Assembly (NCBI GenBank): GCA_022885665.1
Contig: JAGQDJ010000046.1
Span: forward strand, 62,001 to 126,000
Direction of reading: 5' to 3'
Length of the DNA: 64,000 nucleotides
DNA from: Triops longicaudatus
Taxonomy: Eukaryota; Arthropoda; Branchiopoda; Notostraca; Triopsidae
The translations under genes were made by a program, and so were the position numbers. Below, piece after piece: positions 10,981 through 24,669 of this stretch. The notes below the pieces were generated by a model. That model was not told where the DNA came from. It made no database searches and saw only the letters and a list, made by a program, of their open reading frames with translations. Numbering within the stretch: position 1 is the stretch's first letter; every line of letters begins with the position of its first letter.

Positions 10981-13935
10981 ACCTAAATATCACGACATCA
11001 AAAACCTAACGACAAACAAGGAGGTAGTTCGCAAAGGCTGTTAATAAAAAATTCATCAAGTGTGGCAACGTCTTCACTAAGCCATCAGCCAAGCGGACGT
11101 CATGGATTTGAAACAGGTAAGCAAATGTACTTGATTTATGCCGACGCGTAAAAAAATTTCACACTTGAAAGAAATGTAGAGCTGAACGAAAATCAATTCT
11201 TCCGGGCTATTTGACTTCAGATCAATTCAATTGAATTAGACCAGCTTTTATTCTTTTCAATTGAACGCAACTGACTTTCAATACTTTCGAAATAGTTACG
11301 GATAAAAAAAGAAGTGGTTTAAGAATTAATTACAGAACATCTGTAAGCTTCAATAAAAACAAATAATGTAAGATAAAAGCTTATGGTTAATTCTTCTCAT
11401 TCATTCTTTTCTTACACTATTTTTCGTAAGTTCCTGTGAACTTTCATATTGTGGTATTTTTCATACTCAATATTTAAACTGACCTGAAATTCGATTGGCA
11501 CTGCAAGCCTCTGGAAGGACTGGGTTGAACTCGCATCAACGTGTCACATGTTAAAGTGAACTTATTTGTCTTGACTTTTCGAAAATAGTTCTTTGTGTGA
11601 TTTCAATTGTACTTCATTTGGATCAAGCTGAAAAGCCAAGGACGATGATACGTCGAAAACTTGACATTGGTCGTATTTATGCATCACACTAAACAAATTT
11701 CTTAGCTCTGCCAGTACAAAGTAACTAATACGGTGTACTAACTTGGGCAGTAATGCACACGTACTTGACAGATAACATTTGAGCTATTTAAGCGTCCTGA
11801 AACTGACTCACCTTCATTAAGCTCAACAATGGATGTAATGAGCAATGATGGATAGAATTGTTACGTACTGCACCAACATTAGTAGAACAAAGGAGGCTGA
11901 AAATTTCCAAGCTTCTATAAGGGGAACACTAATACCGCTGAGAATACTACTAACATCAATACTATGAAAACATACTCGAGAAGTTCTAAATTCGTAGCGT
12001 TGACTGCTTTCATCCTTGGCAAAGGCAAATCAGCCTCGCGAAAACTTTGTGGCTTTTTGAGTACAATCCTTTGTCTTTCTCTTTCCTTAAACGGTCTGTA
12101 TATACTGTAAGTTATTAATACCTTTTTTATTCAGCGTTCGTAATAAAAGCTTGGTGTCAATGATACCAAAGGGTAGCTAATGGTCAAAGCACTAAATCTT
12201 CGCGAGGTCTTTGTTGACACATTAGGGTGTATACCAGAGTCAACACGAAAGTTTGCTGATTTGAATGGGCAACATTTTAACTTTTTTTTTATCAAGTGTT
12301 CTCTGAGTCGGCATGAAACAAACTTTTAACACATTGCTCGGTGATAGTTGAATGTTTAACGTGGTGTGCGATAAATTAAATGCCAGAATATAGGAAAGGT
12401 CTTCTTTTAGAGTAGACAAATACGTTTGCCTTATTTTCAGACGACTTGTCCTTAACCTTTTCAATCGCCTTCGCGCAGTCCAACATTGTTCACAGAGTAC
12501 CTATTTTTCCTCCGTTCGATGCCTAATTTTTCTCCTTTTATTGCCGAGCGTGAAACCCGCTCTTATTATCGTTTTGTCCCACGTACAATATTGCGTTTCT
12601 GGTTTCTATCCGGGTTTGGATCAAGCAAGTAATATCAGCCGAAGTGGCGGCGAGCCATCCCGTCTCGTTTATTTACTCTGTACATGAGCAACGCCAGGAA
12701 CGTGGCCTACAATTTGTTTGCCTTCCCTTTCCGTGATTCGCTCTATCTCCCTTCTATTATCTGCATCGTCACTAAATGTCTGGTTTTCCGGAGAGATGTC
12801 CGTCTTACTAGCGTTCACACTATACTGTAAGCAAATCCTTATCAGTAGCCGTTTTTTGGCAAAATGTTCCTGTTAAGAAGAAAAAATGAAAAATCGCGCA
12901 TGAATGTGCATAAAATTAAAGGAAACATCCTGTCTTTGCAAAAACATCACAGCGGTTAAGAAATATAACGAATCCTGTAAGAACACGGAAAATGCCTTTA
13001 CAGCTGTGGTTAAAAGGAAAAGGGACACAATTTCAACACGATAGAACTAAAGGTCAGTATCTGACAAGAAAGGAATTCTAAGCGAAACGACTATGTAACT
13101 GCGAAATTAAAGGATTTCCAGTGTTGAAAGCCGGGTTTAACTTGTTCAAGTCGAAAAGCTCGTCGTAGAAAATTCTATAAAACTCTGAGAATGAAACAAA
13201 CTTGTACGATGAAAGCAAATTGCAGAGGTTATGTCGTCCATTTAAGTAAAAATAACAAGTGCTTATAATAAGTAAGTTACGAACAACGGGAGACCAGAAA
13301 GGTCAACAGAGGCATGAAACTTCATATAACTTCATGGGGGTCCTCTGTTTATCTCTTGGCTCCTTTTCTTAGCTCAGACCTCTTAAGAAGCTCGAATTAA
13401 CCTTTATCAAGGATGATTGCCCAAAATCCGATTTGCACCATAGAAGCCGCCACGCTATACACTTCTCGAACAAAAGTCTGAAGTACCAGACTGCGTCTAC
13501 TGTTTACTCTAATGAGGAGGATAAGAACTTTATTTTGAAACGAAGTTTCTGAGCTCTTACAAAGATCCACCATGTCTTGACACAAGAGGCCCCTTAGTTA
13601 CGTCTTCCTTAAAAAGTAAAATCGCATGTTAACACTGCTCCGCCGTGTTCTGTTACGGTTCTGGGACTTAAACAAGCGTCTTGAACTTGAACATGACATG
13701 TCTCATTTGACACCTAGAGTGCAAGACACATAAATGCTCAGAACCACTAATGGACTACCTTGTCTTTTGTCAACTCAAGAAAAGATAACAGAAACGTTCT
13801 TTGGCACCTTGCACTTTTTTATCAATAGAATCTTTCTCATTCTGCCAATCAATTACCACAGTCTACCCTTTTGCAGCCTAAAAACGCCGCGAAAAAACAT
13901 CGCCCGTCCCTCTTATACAACATAGGTCTTATACA

Positions 13936-13967
13936 TAATGAGCATCTTATACATATGATGCTCATTA
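13936..13967. repeat. 11-bp inverted repeat
   Basis: TAATGAGCATC at 13936-13946 pairs with its exact complement at 13957-13967 across a 10-nt loop. A short direct repeat of TCTTATACAT overlaps it. No function can be assigned. Confidence 0.8.
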
Positions 13968-14768
13968 AAGTTTGTACTCTTCAAGTATTTTATTCGTCAC
14001 TGCGAGAAAGCCACTGGACATCGTGTTATTGATTTGAAACGCGCTGTGTCAAATATTCATGAGGAATTTATACTTTACGAAATTTAAATGAATGATTCAT
14101 GAGACACCACACCAGGATTGGAAATAATATGATTCTTACTTACTTCCGTTAAATACAAAACCTTTTCAAGCTTCTTACTGATAGAACGTGAAATGGAATC
14201 CGAATCGAGACTCACGGCTACTGAGAGAACGCAAAGCGTACAGACTTGTTCCTATTTTTCTTCTTCTCGATTGCCCACATAATTACTCACAAAGCGGAAT
14301 CCTGTTGCGCATAGTCCCTTGAAGATCAGGCTGTACAAGGATTCTGGCAACGAATCCCCTTTCTCAGTCACACGTAGTCTGAAGAAGTGTCCTCACGTGC
14401 TTGAAGGCGATCAGGGTGTCATCGTAACACGGCTACGCCACACTTGTAAGTCTCAGTTTTCCGGTGAGCCCCAGAAAATTTTTGACAAATAAACATTTAA
14501 TTAACATGTAATTTGTAATTGCACAAAAACCGTGTGACTTTTGACGGTGTAATTATGACGATCACCATAGAGGTGTAGCTGAGTGTGAATTACTCAAACG
14601 AAGTAGCAAAAGGGAGTCAAGGAGCTGTCAGAGAAGACTTCTGGTTATATCTTTCAGAATAATAGCCAGTAAGCTTCAAAAAGTTTCCCTGGGTAACCTA
14701 AACTTGACAAAGCTATCCACGGTGTACAATAAAAACGAACATAAAGCCGATAAGAAACCACCATTCAG

Positions 14769-17700
14769 TGAAAGCAAGTATTTATATCCCTATATTTGAC
14801 GTACCACGGGTACCAACTAGAACAAGAGTACAATTCCGAACAATCAAACATGTCGTCCTAGTTTTGCTTCTTTTTGCTCAGCTAATTTTTCTCATTCGGC
14901 AGACTGACGACACCCTGGAAGTACTGCATGAAAAAATGCTGGACCAGAACATGATTCTCTTGCGCAAACGAGTGGAGTGTCTCCAGAATCTTTTGGCAGA
15001 GGAAGCCAATGTTACCCTGCAAGCCAGTATAGGTAAGTAATTAAAAATTTGTTAACTTGTAATGCGTCCTCCTCCCCTAGCCTAACTCATTTCCACCACC
15101 TTTATTAAACAAGCGAAGCTGTACAATTCCACCACATAGCACGTTCTGTCCACAAGAACGCTACTACGCAATACACTGTCCACATCTTTCTACATTCCGC
15201 TAAATTGTTGATGACGAACAAACTGTACACGTAACAGACAAGGGCGACACTAACGAACTAGTAAACGGCTTACCAATAACTTTTCCTTTTATTTCCAATT
15301 TTATACGCTCGATGAATGCGTATCTGGGCCAAACGGAATAGTGAATTTGGTACTTTTTGGAGTGTTGGTAACTTACTATTTGGGACGCGGACATTTCCAT
15401 CGAACATCGATCACCTTTTAGTTGCAAGTACGAAGGGCTGCTCAGCACTATGTTCCGGCACATTGATAAGTCGTAACAAGAGAGAAAAATCTTTCTTATT
15501 CTCTCGTAACCTTTGTGCGCGTCAGCAGCTAGAGGCACTTCCATATGGGTAACACGCTAAGTTTATAAGCCTTCGAAGTGCTAAGACCGCTGTGCAACCC
15601 TGCTTTGTGGCCATGGCCAAATTACGCGGGCAAATTTCGTAAACGGTTTCGTTAACGTCACTGTAAGCTTTTCAAACCTTACTTCACAGCAAAGTGAGAT
15701 TAATAACAGGGAACTTCGTTGAAGTATAAAAACGTATGCAGAAACTTGTAGTTATTTTTGTATTTTTATTTTTTTAAGGAAAAAAAAAGACAAGGGTACA
15801 ATCATTAGTATATCTCTTAAGAGAAATTTTCAAAATTTACTGTACTTTACTAACTTTTACATTTAGGACAATATCAGGTGTAATATTTCAAAAGGAGCCC
15901 AGTTTGAAATATTACACCTGATTGCAGAGTTGGGCTCGTGGGTCTAGGTTTTAGCTCGGCACAACTCATCTGGCCTCGCATTAGTGAAATTTAGGGTACC
16001 GAGATGCAGCAAAAATAATAGATTAAATAGTAAGCCCACCGAATGTGGTAGGATGATACTTAAATCATGTCGATTCTTTCCCAATTGGAAAGGTTTCGTT
16101 CTGAGAGCTTCCGAGAAAGTTACGGAAAAACAAAGTAGCTAGTACGAAGTCAGACACCACCTATAATAAAAATAAAAGAGACGGAAGTGTAATTACAGTA
16201 CTTGGTTGAAATATAAACGAGGCACAAAAATACATTCACCTTAAAGCTGATACGCATCTACGATTTTTTTTAAGGCAATGCGTTTTGTCTTATTTGTGTT
16301 CTTCCCTTAACAAGCCTATTGGGACCTAGGTTCACGTAGACAAAGCATGGAGTAAAAACGAGACAAAGACAGTCTGGCCGCAAGGGAAACCAGCCAATCC
16401 AGCAAAACTATTTGAATGAGCCTTTATGGCATCGGTTCGGTAAGGGCTTCTCCGGAGCCTCTAAGACATTCGAGCCTATCTGACAGCCTTATGTATTGAA
16501 CAGTATACGGAGCACAAAATTAGTAAAAAAATGGATTTCCTCCGGAAACTACATGTTATAAGTAATTTGAAAGCCTGCTATACTCCGGAGGACAACAATG
16601 AAGAGGGTGATTTTACTAAAGCGTTAGGGGACTGTACGCTGTCCTCTTGGGAGATGGAATGGGACAGTGAGTTTGTAGACACTGCATAGAAGACTATTCT
16701 GACTCTTCTTAACATACTATTGAACGATTTTTTTTTCTGTGAAAAATTTACGTACCTTTGAAATCAAGAAGTTCGCTTTAAGTTTGATTTTAGTACGGAA
16801 CCTTGCCGCCAGCGCCAACGGATATGTGTTCGGTAGCCGACATAATGTTCAAACATTAAAATTCAGCTTTGAGTGTCGAGATGTTCTCTTTTACCTATTT
16901 TGAATACTGTAGTATTTTTTTTCTTTCTTTAATGCGTGTTATAAACCACACAGATACAGATTGCACATTGAAAATACAGCAAACTCAGTCATGTCCATTG
17001 ACTTAAAACCAAAGCTCTGACGAATTTGATTCACTTTCATCGTAAAGGAGGAATTTAGGTCTTGAACTCAATTTGACGTAACGTTTGTCGGTTCTTTACC
17101 CTGTTGCTGCATTCATTCTTGTCTATGTAGACAATCAGCGTGGAGGAAATAGGCAGAACTCTACAGCTCTGCATCCTTTCTCCTAACTTGCAGGATTCTA
17201 CTTCTGGAACGCAAAAACGGAAGCAGAGCCAAATTATTTCGTCAATATTTCTAAGAGTAGAGATACGACACAGGAAAGATATACACTAAAAATTTAGAAC
17301 TGTCATCGTCGCATGTCCTATAGTTTTATTGCATAATCAAAATACTGATTACTTTAAATAAGTTTATAGTTTTTGTATCAAAATAAAAAAAAATCAAGTC
17401 AAAAGTGGGTGTAACAATTTTTAAGCCTGGGATGGATATATGAATTTTGCAGCCTAATCAAAGTGAGCTACGTTAACAATGTTTCTTAATTATATTTTCC
17501 CTGTGAATAGATGACATTAGCTATATAAGGATTTACACTTGCCCAATAAAAAATAACAACAGATGAAGTACACCTCATATGCTTCTTTCATATTCCCCCC
17601 GACTGCAATCTTTCGAACCAAACAAGGGCTTTGATATCTCCATAGCGACAAATCTCCTTTTCATTTGTTGCTACTTAACGTCTTAGAAAATTTCCTTAAA

Positions 17701-20700
17701 CGTGATAAATTGTATAGCTTCGGTACACACTCTTGGTAGAAAACGAAGTGCCTCTGGAGGTGAAATAAGGCCGAAAACAAAGAAAAAGCTCTAACCATTG
17801 AATCAGATAATTCCAAAAACGTAGCGAGATAAAATGCTAAAAGCCTTGCGGCGCTCTCCTGGTTATCTTTAGCAACTTGGAGCAATTCTCGCAAGCCTTA
17901 TGTTGGGGATTGAGATGGATGGGGAATGTAGGAACCCATGCGAGCAACTTAACAACGGGTGTTACATAGTCGGAACAATTTCACCCGTGTTAGACGCAGA
18001 TATACAATGCTGCCCTTTAATCTAGGCACAATGTAAATTTTAATCAAAGAGCACACAATTTTTTTTTAACGAAGAATCTATACGACTACGAACACTCGCT
18101 GCTAGATTTACATAGAATTACGGGTCCAGAGCACCAAACAATCCTTTGGAGTGCATTGTAAATGGATTCAGGAAGTTTGCAAAAACCTAACCAACATGCA
18201 CAGACAAATTCGTAAAATTATATTAATTAATTTTGATATCCAGCTTATTTCTATACTGTGTACGCATCAAAAATATTTCTGGTATATTAAACAAGAGAGA
18301 AATTTCTATTTTTGAGAAAAGCAATTTCAGTAACCGGACCTCGAGAAACTGGTGACAAGTTAAGGTAATTTACGTTTAAAAATAGATAAATGTTATGTTA
18401 TCTATAGATAAATGTAGAGGATTATTCGGCTCACTCCTCAAAACTGTCAGGTATCAATTTAGTTTTCAATTCGACTTCATTTGAAATGCAATTATGCAAT
18501 GCATTACAGGTTTTGAGCCCATCCTGGAACACACCAAAGTTTCCATAAAATCACCTGAACTGTTTGTCACCTTATTCCCTCACAAAAAATTTTGACGCTC
18601 CGGAGCCTTATGTCTCTGAAATCCAATGCAGATTTAAGACAGGAAGCAACAACTCGGGATCCAGAACTACATACTTTAACTACATATAATAATAAAAAAG
18701 AGATGAGATTCGCGTTCTCATTGCATTCGTTCGAAGAATTCTCAACTGGAAGATCGACTTTCTAAGCATTTTACTCATCAACGTAGTTTGATCAAATCAT
18801 CGACGTAGTAGGCAATGAAGCATTCTGACTACAGCGCACTACAAGTTTCTTGAGTGTTTTGCACCCAGATTATCCGACTGTGTAGTCATGGCTCCCATCT
18901 CACATATCATATTTAACCATATTAGGTCTTACTAAGTATTAAAATGTAAAAGCACGCCGCATTAATTGAAGTTGTCTTCTAGGTTAGAGTTACAGGTGAG
19001 CAGGGAAGCAACAACACCGGGTTCTATTGGTCTAAATAAAGAGTAAAAGGTAATCTAATGTAATAGCTATAACTAAATAATTGCTACATGGGCAAATGTC
19101 TGCTACAATTATGTCCTGTTTTGGAAGTTCGTGGAGAAATTTGATTGCAAAGCATATTGAAATACTAATTTCAGTAACTAATTTTCCAACTTTTCGAACA
19201 TCAGAGTTTCTTAAATAAGAATCTTGCTATAGAGTCGTGCTATAATGGACCCTTTTGTGACGAGCAGTCGGTTACCCTAGAGGATTTAAAAAATCCTAAA
19301 TTATGAGAAACGGAAAAAAACCGTTGTATACAGCGAACTTCAGGAAATATCTAAGTGTATCCACCCAGATGGTATGTTGTATAGAGATTAAACTATATTT
19401 AACGTAGGTTCTGCAAAAAAATGTGTTTGCAAAATTATTCTCGGGAATTTTTCCACGGAAGTTACTGTAGCATGATTAGAAGCATAGAATTCTTAGAATT
19501 TCTACGTTAATTTTATTCAGTTTTATGAAGCTTTGTCTTCAAGAGAAAAAATGTGCCAGTTTATGCGAAAAAAATAATCATCAAAGAATGTGGTAGCATT
19601 TATGGAGTCCACCCCTTCTCAAAAATAGATAACTAAAACGTCTCACAATTCTTATTCTTGATAATTTACATCGTAACTTCACTACCACACAGTTGTGTAA
19701 AAATATATAAGGGTACTCAAGAAATTGACATGAACCTTTCCCACGCAAATAGCTTGTAAGAAAAATGTCTGACCTTGGAGACCGCTTATTTCACTTCGAC
19801 CAACCTTGCTAATGCCACACAACCATTTTCGAAAATTTTGTTCTTTCTATTCTTGTTTGGAACGAAAATCATCAGTTCTAGCTGTGCATTCTTCATGGCT
19901 AGTAGCTCACGTACACATCGATACGTGCTTGGACGTACAGTATGTGCTACGATGAGCTACTTAGATTCCACAAGTAGATAAAGTAACCACTCTATTAAAT
20001 TTGCTGCGTTGAGAACATGCAAAGCGCACACGTGACAGTTACAAGCCTTGTGAGGATTGAAATCAAACTCGAAAGCCCTGGGTTCAATAACTTGTATGTT
20101 AGCTAACTTTCCGATTAAATTCACTACCCTCTCCCCATTTACAGTTAAACTTGCATTTCACGACTGGCAGGAATATACCTAGATATCAGCCGTCAACAAC
20201 CAAGTGTGTACTACGTCTGTCGTGTCAAATTTTTCGCCACGCAAAAAGGGAAAGAAACCGCCTAATCTTACCTCCCCACAGAAAACCTTCGACTTTCGTG
20301 CTGGATTAACTTTGAATTGGTACAGCACGACTGATAGAAAAATTAAAGTGCCAGATTCCTTGAACCGGAAAAAGGCAATTTACAAGGCCCTTACATACAA
20401 GTGTTGTAGGCTGCGCGATCGAATACTAACTGTGCCTAGCACAAAAGATGGGAGATGATCAAAAAGCCTCATTGCCTTGTTTCTTTTGTCAAGCAGAAGG
20501 ATTCTGTCCTTGGATGTGGGATGATATTCTTTGTTGGCCACCAACTCCACCGTCAACATTAGCCATTCTTCCGTGTCCAAATTACGTCGTCGGTTTTGAC
20601 ACTGCCGTAAGTACCAGAGCAAATTAGTCTCATTCTGGCCTATTATAAAGACTAAAATAAAAAAACACTATAAGCTCCTTTCAAGATTCAGACTCAAACT

Positions 20701-23700
20701 TTGTACTTAAGGCTCCACTTACAGAATCAGAAGTCTCAATCACTAATAATTTCTACTTGAGTTTTTATAGTATATGGAAGTGAACATAGTCACATGACAA
20801 CAAATTCTCACAATTCAGAAACGTACGGCGGAAAAGGACTTGGGTGTTTTCATAAATTCTACACCAGCGATCAGTAACGCACGTTCCGCGTGCTGGAACT
20901 GCGCGCTGTGCTAAGGGAAAGGACGGAATTTTGTGTAGTAAAACAAATTTCGAATAAAAATAGCACATTTATGTCAATTCTGTATAAATTGCAGAGATTA
21001 TTGAAAATGATTATTTTAACAATCCTTTCTTTATAATTTTGTACAGTAACATCCTTCAGTTGGCTAATTAGGCCACAGCCACCTCACATGTTTTTAAAGG
21101 TCCGTGTTGAGGGGAAATGTTGTCGATTCTCTACACCGTCTTACTGGAAAGGAAATACCTGAACATCGATAATAGCATTATACATCAAGCTATTTTAACG
21201 ACACATTAGTAGAAAATCTAGTACTCCTTTTATACGAGATAAAACTATGTGTCACCGAATTAAAATGAAAATGAAAACACGCAAAGAATTAACATGGGCG
21301 ACAGTGTAAACCACTATTTTGTTAAAAAAAACGCACAATCGTATAGCTCTTGTACAGTTCTAGCTATAGTTTAGGCCAGTAAGACATGACGAAAATCGAA
21401 GCAGCTGCCCAATGGATCAGCAAAATGTTAAAGTTGAAGTTTAAAGCCAATTGACGTCATGTCGTCGTGGGCAAGCCGGGTTCATTTAATGTACTTGGTG
21501 ATGTTCGACTATGCACAGTTCGATAGATATCCCGATTTCGAAAAAAATAAGACGAAAAAGAAAAAAGAAAAACGTATACACAATTTTGTGAAACATTTAA
21601 AGAGAACGGCAAATCTTGTTTAATAACTGAAATTTGCCATCTAGACAGTATCCCTCTTTTATAAAAACTAATTAACTACGGAATAAAAGACTCTAATATA
21701 CCAACCCTAAAGATGGGGTACGTAGAAGAGTTCAATCTTGGAACAGAGCTACGAGAGGCCTGGCATATCTAAACGCAAACGCTGTTGAAGTCGAATCCTC
21801 AAAATCTTGAATGAGGCCTGCTTCTGACAGGGAACAGTTCTCCTAAACTAAAGTCTTTCAGGCCTGTATGTCAACACTTCCAGAAAATTAATGCTTGACA
21901 TCTGCTGTAAAATTCAAGCTCACTTGAATTACACACTAAGCTTTATCAAGCGTTCTCTTTAGAGCAACTATTGATCTCTTTTGTAGCTCCATGCTATTTC
22001 GGATTATAGTTGTAGCTCCTCAATAATTAATTAATTTATTGCACAATATATTTACTGAGTTTCATAAATTTACCCTCCCAGGGAGTGGCGACTCGTTATT
22101 GCACGGAAAATGGGACGTGGTACTTCAATCCATTGTACAATCGGACATGGACTAATTACACGGCATGCATGACGAATGAATATGTTACTGCTATTGTAGA
22201 ATTCGGCTCAGAAAACAACACCACACTCACTGAAGTAATTTGATTATCATCTTTGCATACTTTAAGGTTTCAGATTACTGAGTGATTTTTAACATAATTT
22301 TAATTTTCTGATTTTTTATCTTTTCTTTCTTTAAATTAGACTTGGTTACCAGTCATCAAGAAGATGTCTCAAATTGGCTACGGTGTATCACTAGGGACAC
22401 TTACTATTGCTTTCCTTATCTTAGCATTATTCAAGTAAGTTTCTAAAAGAAAAATAAAGGTTCGATAACCAAAGGTGACAAAATTGTTTACTATATTCTG
22501 CCTCATGCTACACTTAGCCTATTCTTAAAAAGTTGAGTCACGCTTTCGAAAAATAGACTCCTTCGTTTGGCTTTAAAGGTCCTTTACTCTCGCGTTGTCC
22601 GTGCTCTAAACACCCAAGCGGCATAACGTGACGATGTAAATGGAGCTAATGATGTAAACCTTCGCTGTTTGCCTAATTTGCTCGTAAGAGGCAAAAAGTT
22701 GTTTGTATGCGATACTGACATCCTAAAAGATAGCTAAAGGTGGAGAGAGAAAATTCGGAACGCTACCGTAACAAAGATAACAGCTGTGGGTGGTGCAGGA
22801 ACACGAGAGGAAAAGTAAAGGAAAGAGACATCACATTTTGTTTTGACAAATGCTTGAGAAGATAACTAGCAATTGAGATACAAACTAGTTTCTTTGCCTA
22901 TATCACCCGCTCATTTCTTGCACAGAAAGCTGCGCTGTCCTCGCAACACACTTCATATGCATCTCTTTGTCTCATTTATCATGCGTGCCTTTATGGCTTT
23001 GCTGAAAGACAATCTTCTGATTGATGGTCTAGCCTTTTCTCCTGGTTTTCCCTTCAGCGCCGACAGTGAGGATCATATTAGCCAATCAGTAAGATTTCTA
23101 TGAACGTGTTTTACACATTGACACTAACTATGCCTCTCAGCCATGGGAATGTAAACTCGTTACCAGCATTTGGCAGTATTTTATCATGGCGAATTACTCT
23201 TGGATCCTTATGGAGGGACTATATCTCCATAATCTCATCTTCATGGCACTCTTCACTGACAGCAGTGCAATTACCATGTACATCCTGTTGGGATGGGGTA
23301 TAACTTAACTGAAGGAGAATGTGCACCACATTTTTTTCAAATAAATTTTCTTTCAGGGTTACCAATATTGTTCGTAATTCCTTGGGTCATTATGCGCATT
23401 TTCTTTGATAACGCATTATGTTGGACTACTAATGGCAATTCCTACGTGTTTTGGTTGATTCGTGGACCTATTACTATCTCAATTATAGTAAGTTCAATTA
23501 AAAGGTCTGAATTTTTGGGAAGTAACCACTTTAATAGGTTAACTTTGTCTTTTTCGTACACGTGACCTGGGTTTTGCTGCTCAAACTACGGTCTGCCGTA
23601 TCAGCCGAAACACGGAAGTACAGGTACAGGTAGGCTTTTAGTTACCCCAGTTAATTTTTGTTCAGCGAAGAAAAAGAATTGACCCTGTCAGGAGCTGTTT

Positions 23701-24669
23701 TTTTTTTCTTTGTTTTGTATACTACAATAGAAAGTGGGCAAAATCGACTCTGGTTCTTGTCCCTCTGTTTGGAGTCCATTACACCGTCTTTGGTGGCATG
23801 TCCGGAGCCATGGGGGTCCATGAGACTATCGAAGTTGTGTGGCTGTTCTGCGACCAGCTTTTTGCTTGCTTCCAGGTAAGACTACGCTGCCAGAACTCGT
23901 AATATCTACTTCTGAATCGTAGGGCTTTTTCGTCGCCATTTTATATTGCCTGCTTAACGGCGAAGTCCGCGGTGAAGTCAATAAACGCTGGAAGCACTGG
24001 AGACAAAAGTACAAGTTGGAGGCGCCGTGTTCCACGCACAGCATGACAAATGTATCTCGGTGAGAAAGTTTATTACCTTTATTTCTCTTTGGCTTTCTGG
24101 TCTGGAGATTTGACGACAAGCTTGCTACCACTAGGTCAAATACTAGTCGATGGAGGACTTCATTCCAGTCCATACCTACGTCCTCTACCATTGAACGCCG
24201 CGATACTATACGAAACTCGTTGACTCCTTCGCCTGGTACGTGTAAACATCAATTGTTGACCGTAAACCATCCAGAAACCATGAAGCTAACACCCCCTACC
24301 CCCTTGTTCAACGAGAAATCATCGCCAGGGGCAGTTTCCCGACGGAGCCTCTTACGCGAGGGAAAACTTGATATGGTAATTAACCGAACCAGAAGAACTT
24401 ATTCACAAAAAATATTTCCTTCCACTCTTAAGATATTGGACGAAAGCTTGTATAACAACGCCGCATCGGAGGAACAGTCTGAAAATTCATCTTCACCAAA
24501 GTCACCTAGCCACAAGCTGGAGGCCATCCCCAATATTCAATGTGTAAATGTTACTACAGCTTCAGCTGACGAAGACACCATCATCGAAATGTGTGCTTAC
24601 CCAGCAGAAATTGGTTCGCACAATTCACCGTCGTTATCTGCTGACCCAAGCAAAGACTCTAAGTTATAG
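14769..24669 (+). CDS. Class B GPCR, parathyroid-hormone-receptor-like (first exon not found)
   Basis: Secretin-family peptide hormone receptor of the plasma membrane, expected to act through G proteins. Exons: about 14769-15032, 20497-20606, 22082-22234, 22340-22434, 22926-23088, 23141-23297, 23357-23487, 23538-23623 (or 23629), 23731-23875, 23923-24059 and 24135-24669, about 658 codons in frame. A hydrophobic signal segment (HVVLVLLLFAQLIFLI) is followed by a hormone-binding domain with six cysteines, including WDDILCWP and TENGTWYFNP...NRTWTNYTAC. Seven membrane segments follow, with the class B signatures LRCPRNTLHMHLFVSF, MANYSWILMEGLYLHNL, KSTLVLVPLFGVHY and GFFVAILYCLLNGEV. ECL cysteines WECK and ALCW are present. 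The C-terminal tail is Ser/Thr-rich and ends at TAG 24669. Wording is closest to PTH receptors (NRTWANYSEC, KSTLVLMPLFGVHYIVF); a calcitonin/DH31-type receptor is the alternative. No in-frame ATG precedes the signal segment, so an upstream start exon is expected. Confidence 0.92.
15033..20496. other. 5.5-kb first internal intron of the class B GPCR
   Basis: AT-rich intron with no exon I can support on either strand. It holds a perfect 20-bp hairpin (15873-15922), several A/T runs and a short partly duplicated TAGATAAATG motif near 18385-18415. ORFs inside it show no motif or splice context. Confidence 0.7.
15873..15922. repeat. Perfect 20-bp inverted repeat, 10-nt loop
   Basis: The left arm at 15873-15892 (ATCAGGTGTAATATTTCAAA) pairs with 15903-15922 at all 20 positions; the loop is 15893-15902. 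It lies inside a GPCR intron. It could be a small foldback element or a structured RNA; nothing in the sequence decides. Confidence 0.9.
20497..20606 (+). CDS. Isolated hormone-binding-domain exon of the class B GPCR
   Basis: A 110-bp exon flanked by AG (20495-20496) and GTAAGT (20607-20612). With the G left by exon 14769-15032 it reads E-GFCPWMWDDILCWPPT, then LPCPNYVVGFDTA, supplying three of the six conserved cysteines and the W-D...CWP core of the class B ligand-binding domain. Phases match on both sides (1 in, 0 out). Introns of 5,464 bp and 1,475 bp surround it, so ORF-length searches miss it. Confidence 0.9.

Larger units (their letters stand above)
6170..14768. other. Gene-poor spacer, about 8.6 kb
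   Basis: No multi-exon gene, conserved protein motif or RNA gene could be supported. The proximal part (about 6170-6700) must hold the MTBP promoter, and the distal part may hold the unrecognised first exon and promoter of the class B GPCR. Noted within: a 16-bp perfect hairpin (8340-8375), a 30-bp tandem duplication (10921-10980), an 11-bp inverted repeat (13936-13967), a somewhat GC-rich stretch with an isolated minus-strand ORF (8039-8296), and overlapping minus-strand ORFs at 9275-9668. Confidence 0.6.

Noticed and set aside
20204..20458. 84-codon plus-strand ORF just upstream of the receptor exon
   Set aside because: Basic and low-similarity, not in phase with exon 20497-20606, and no acceptor.
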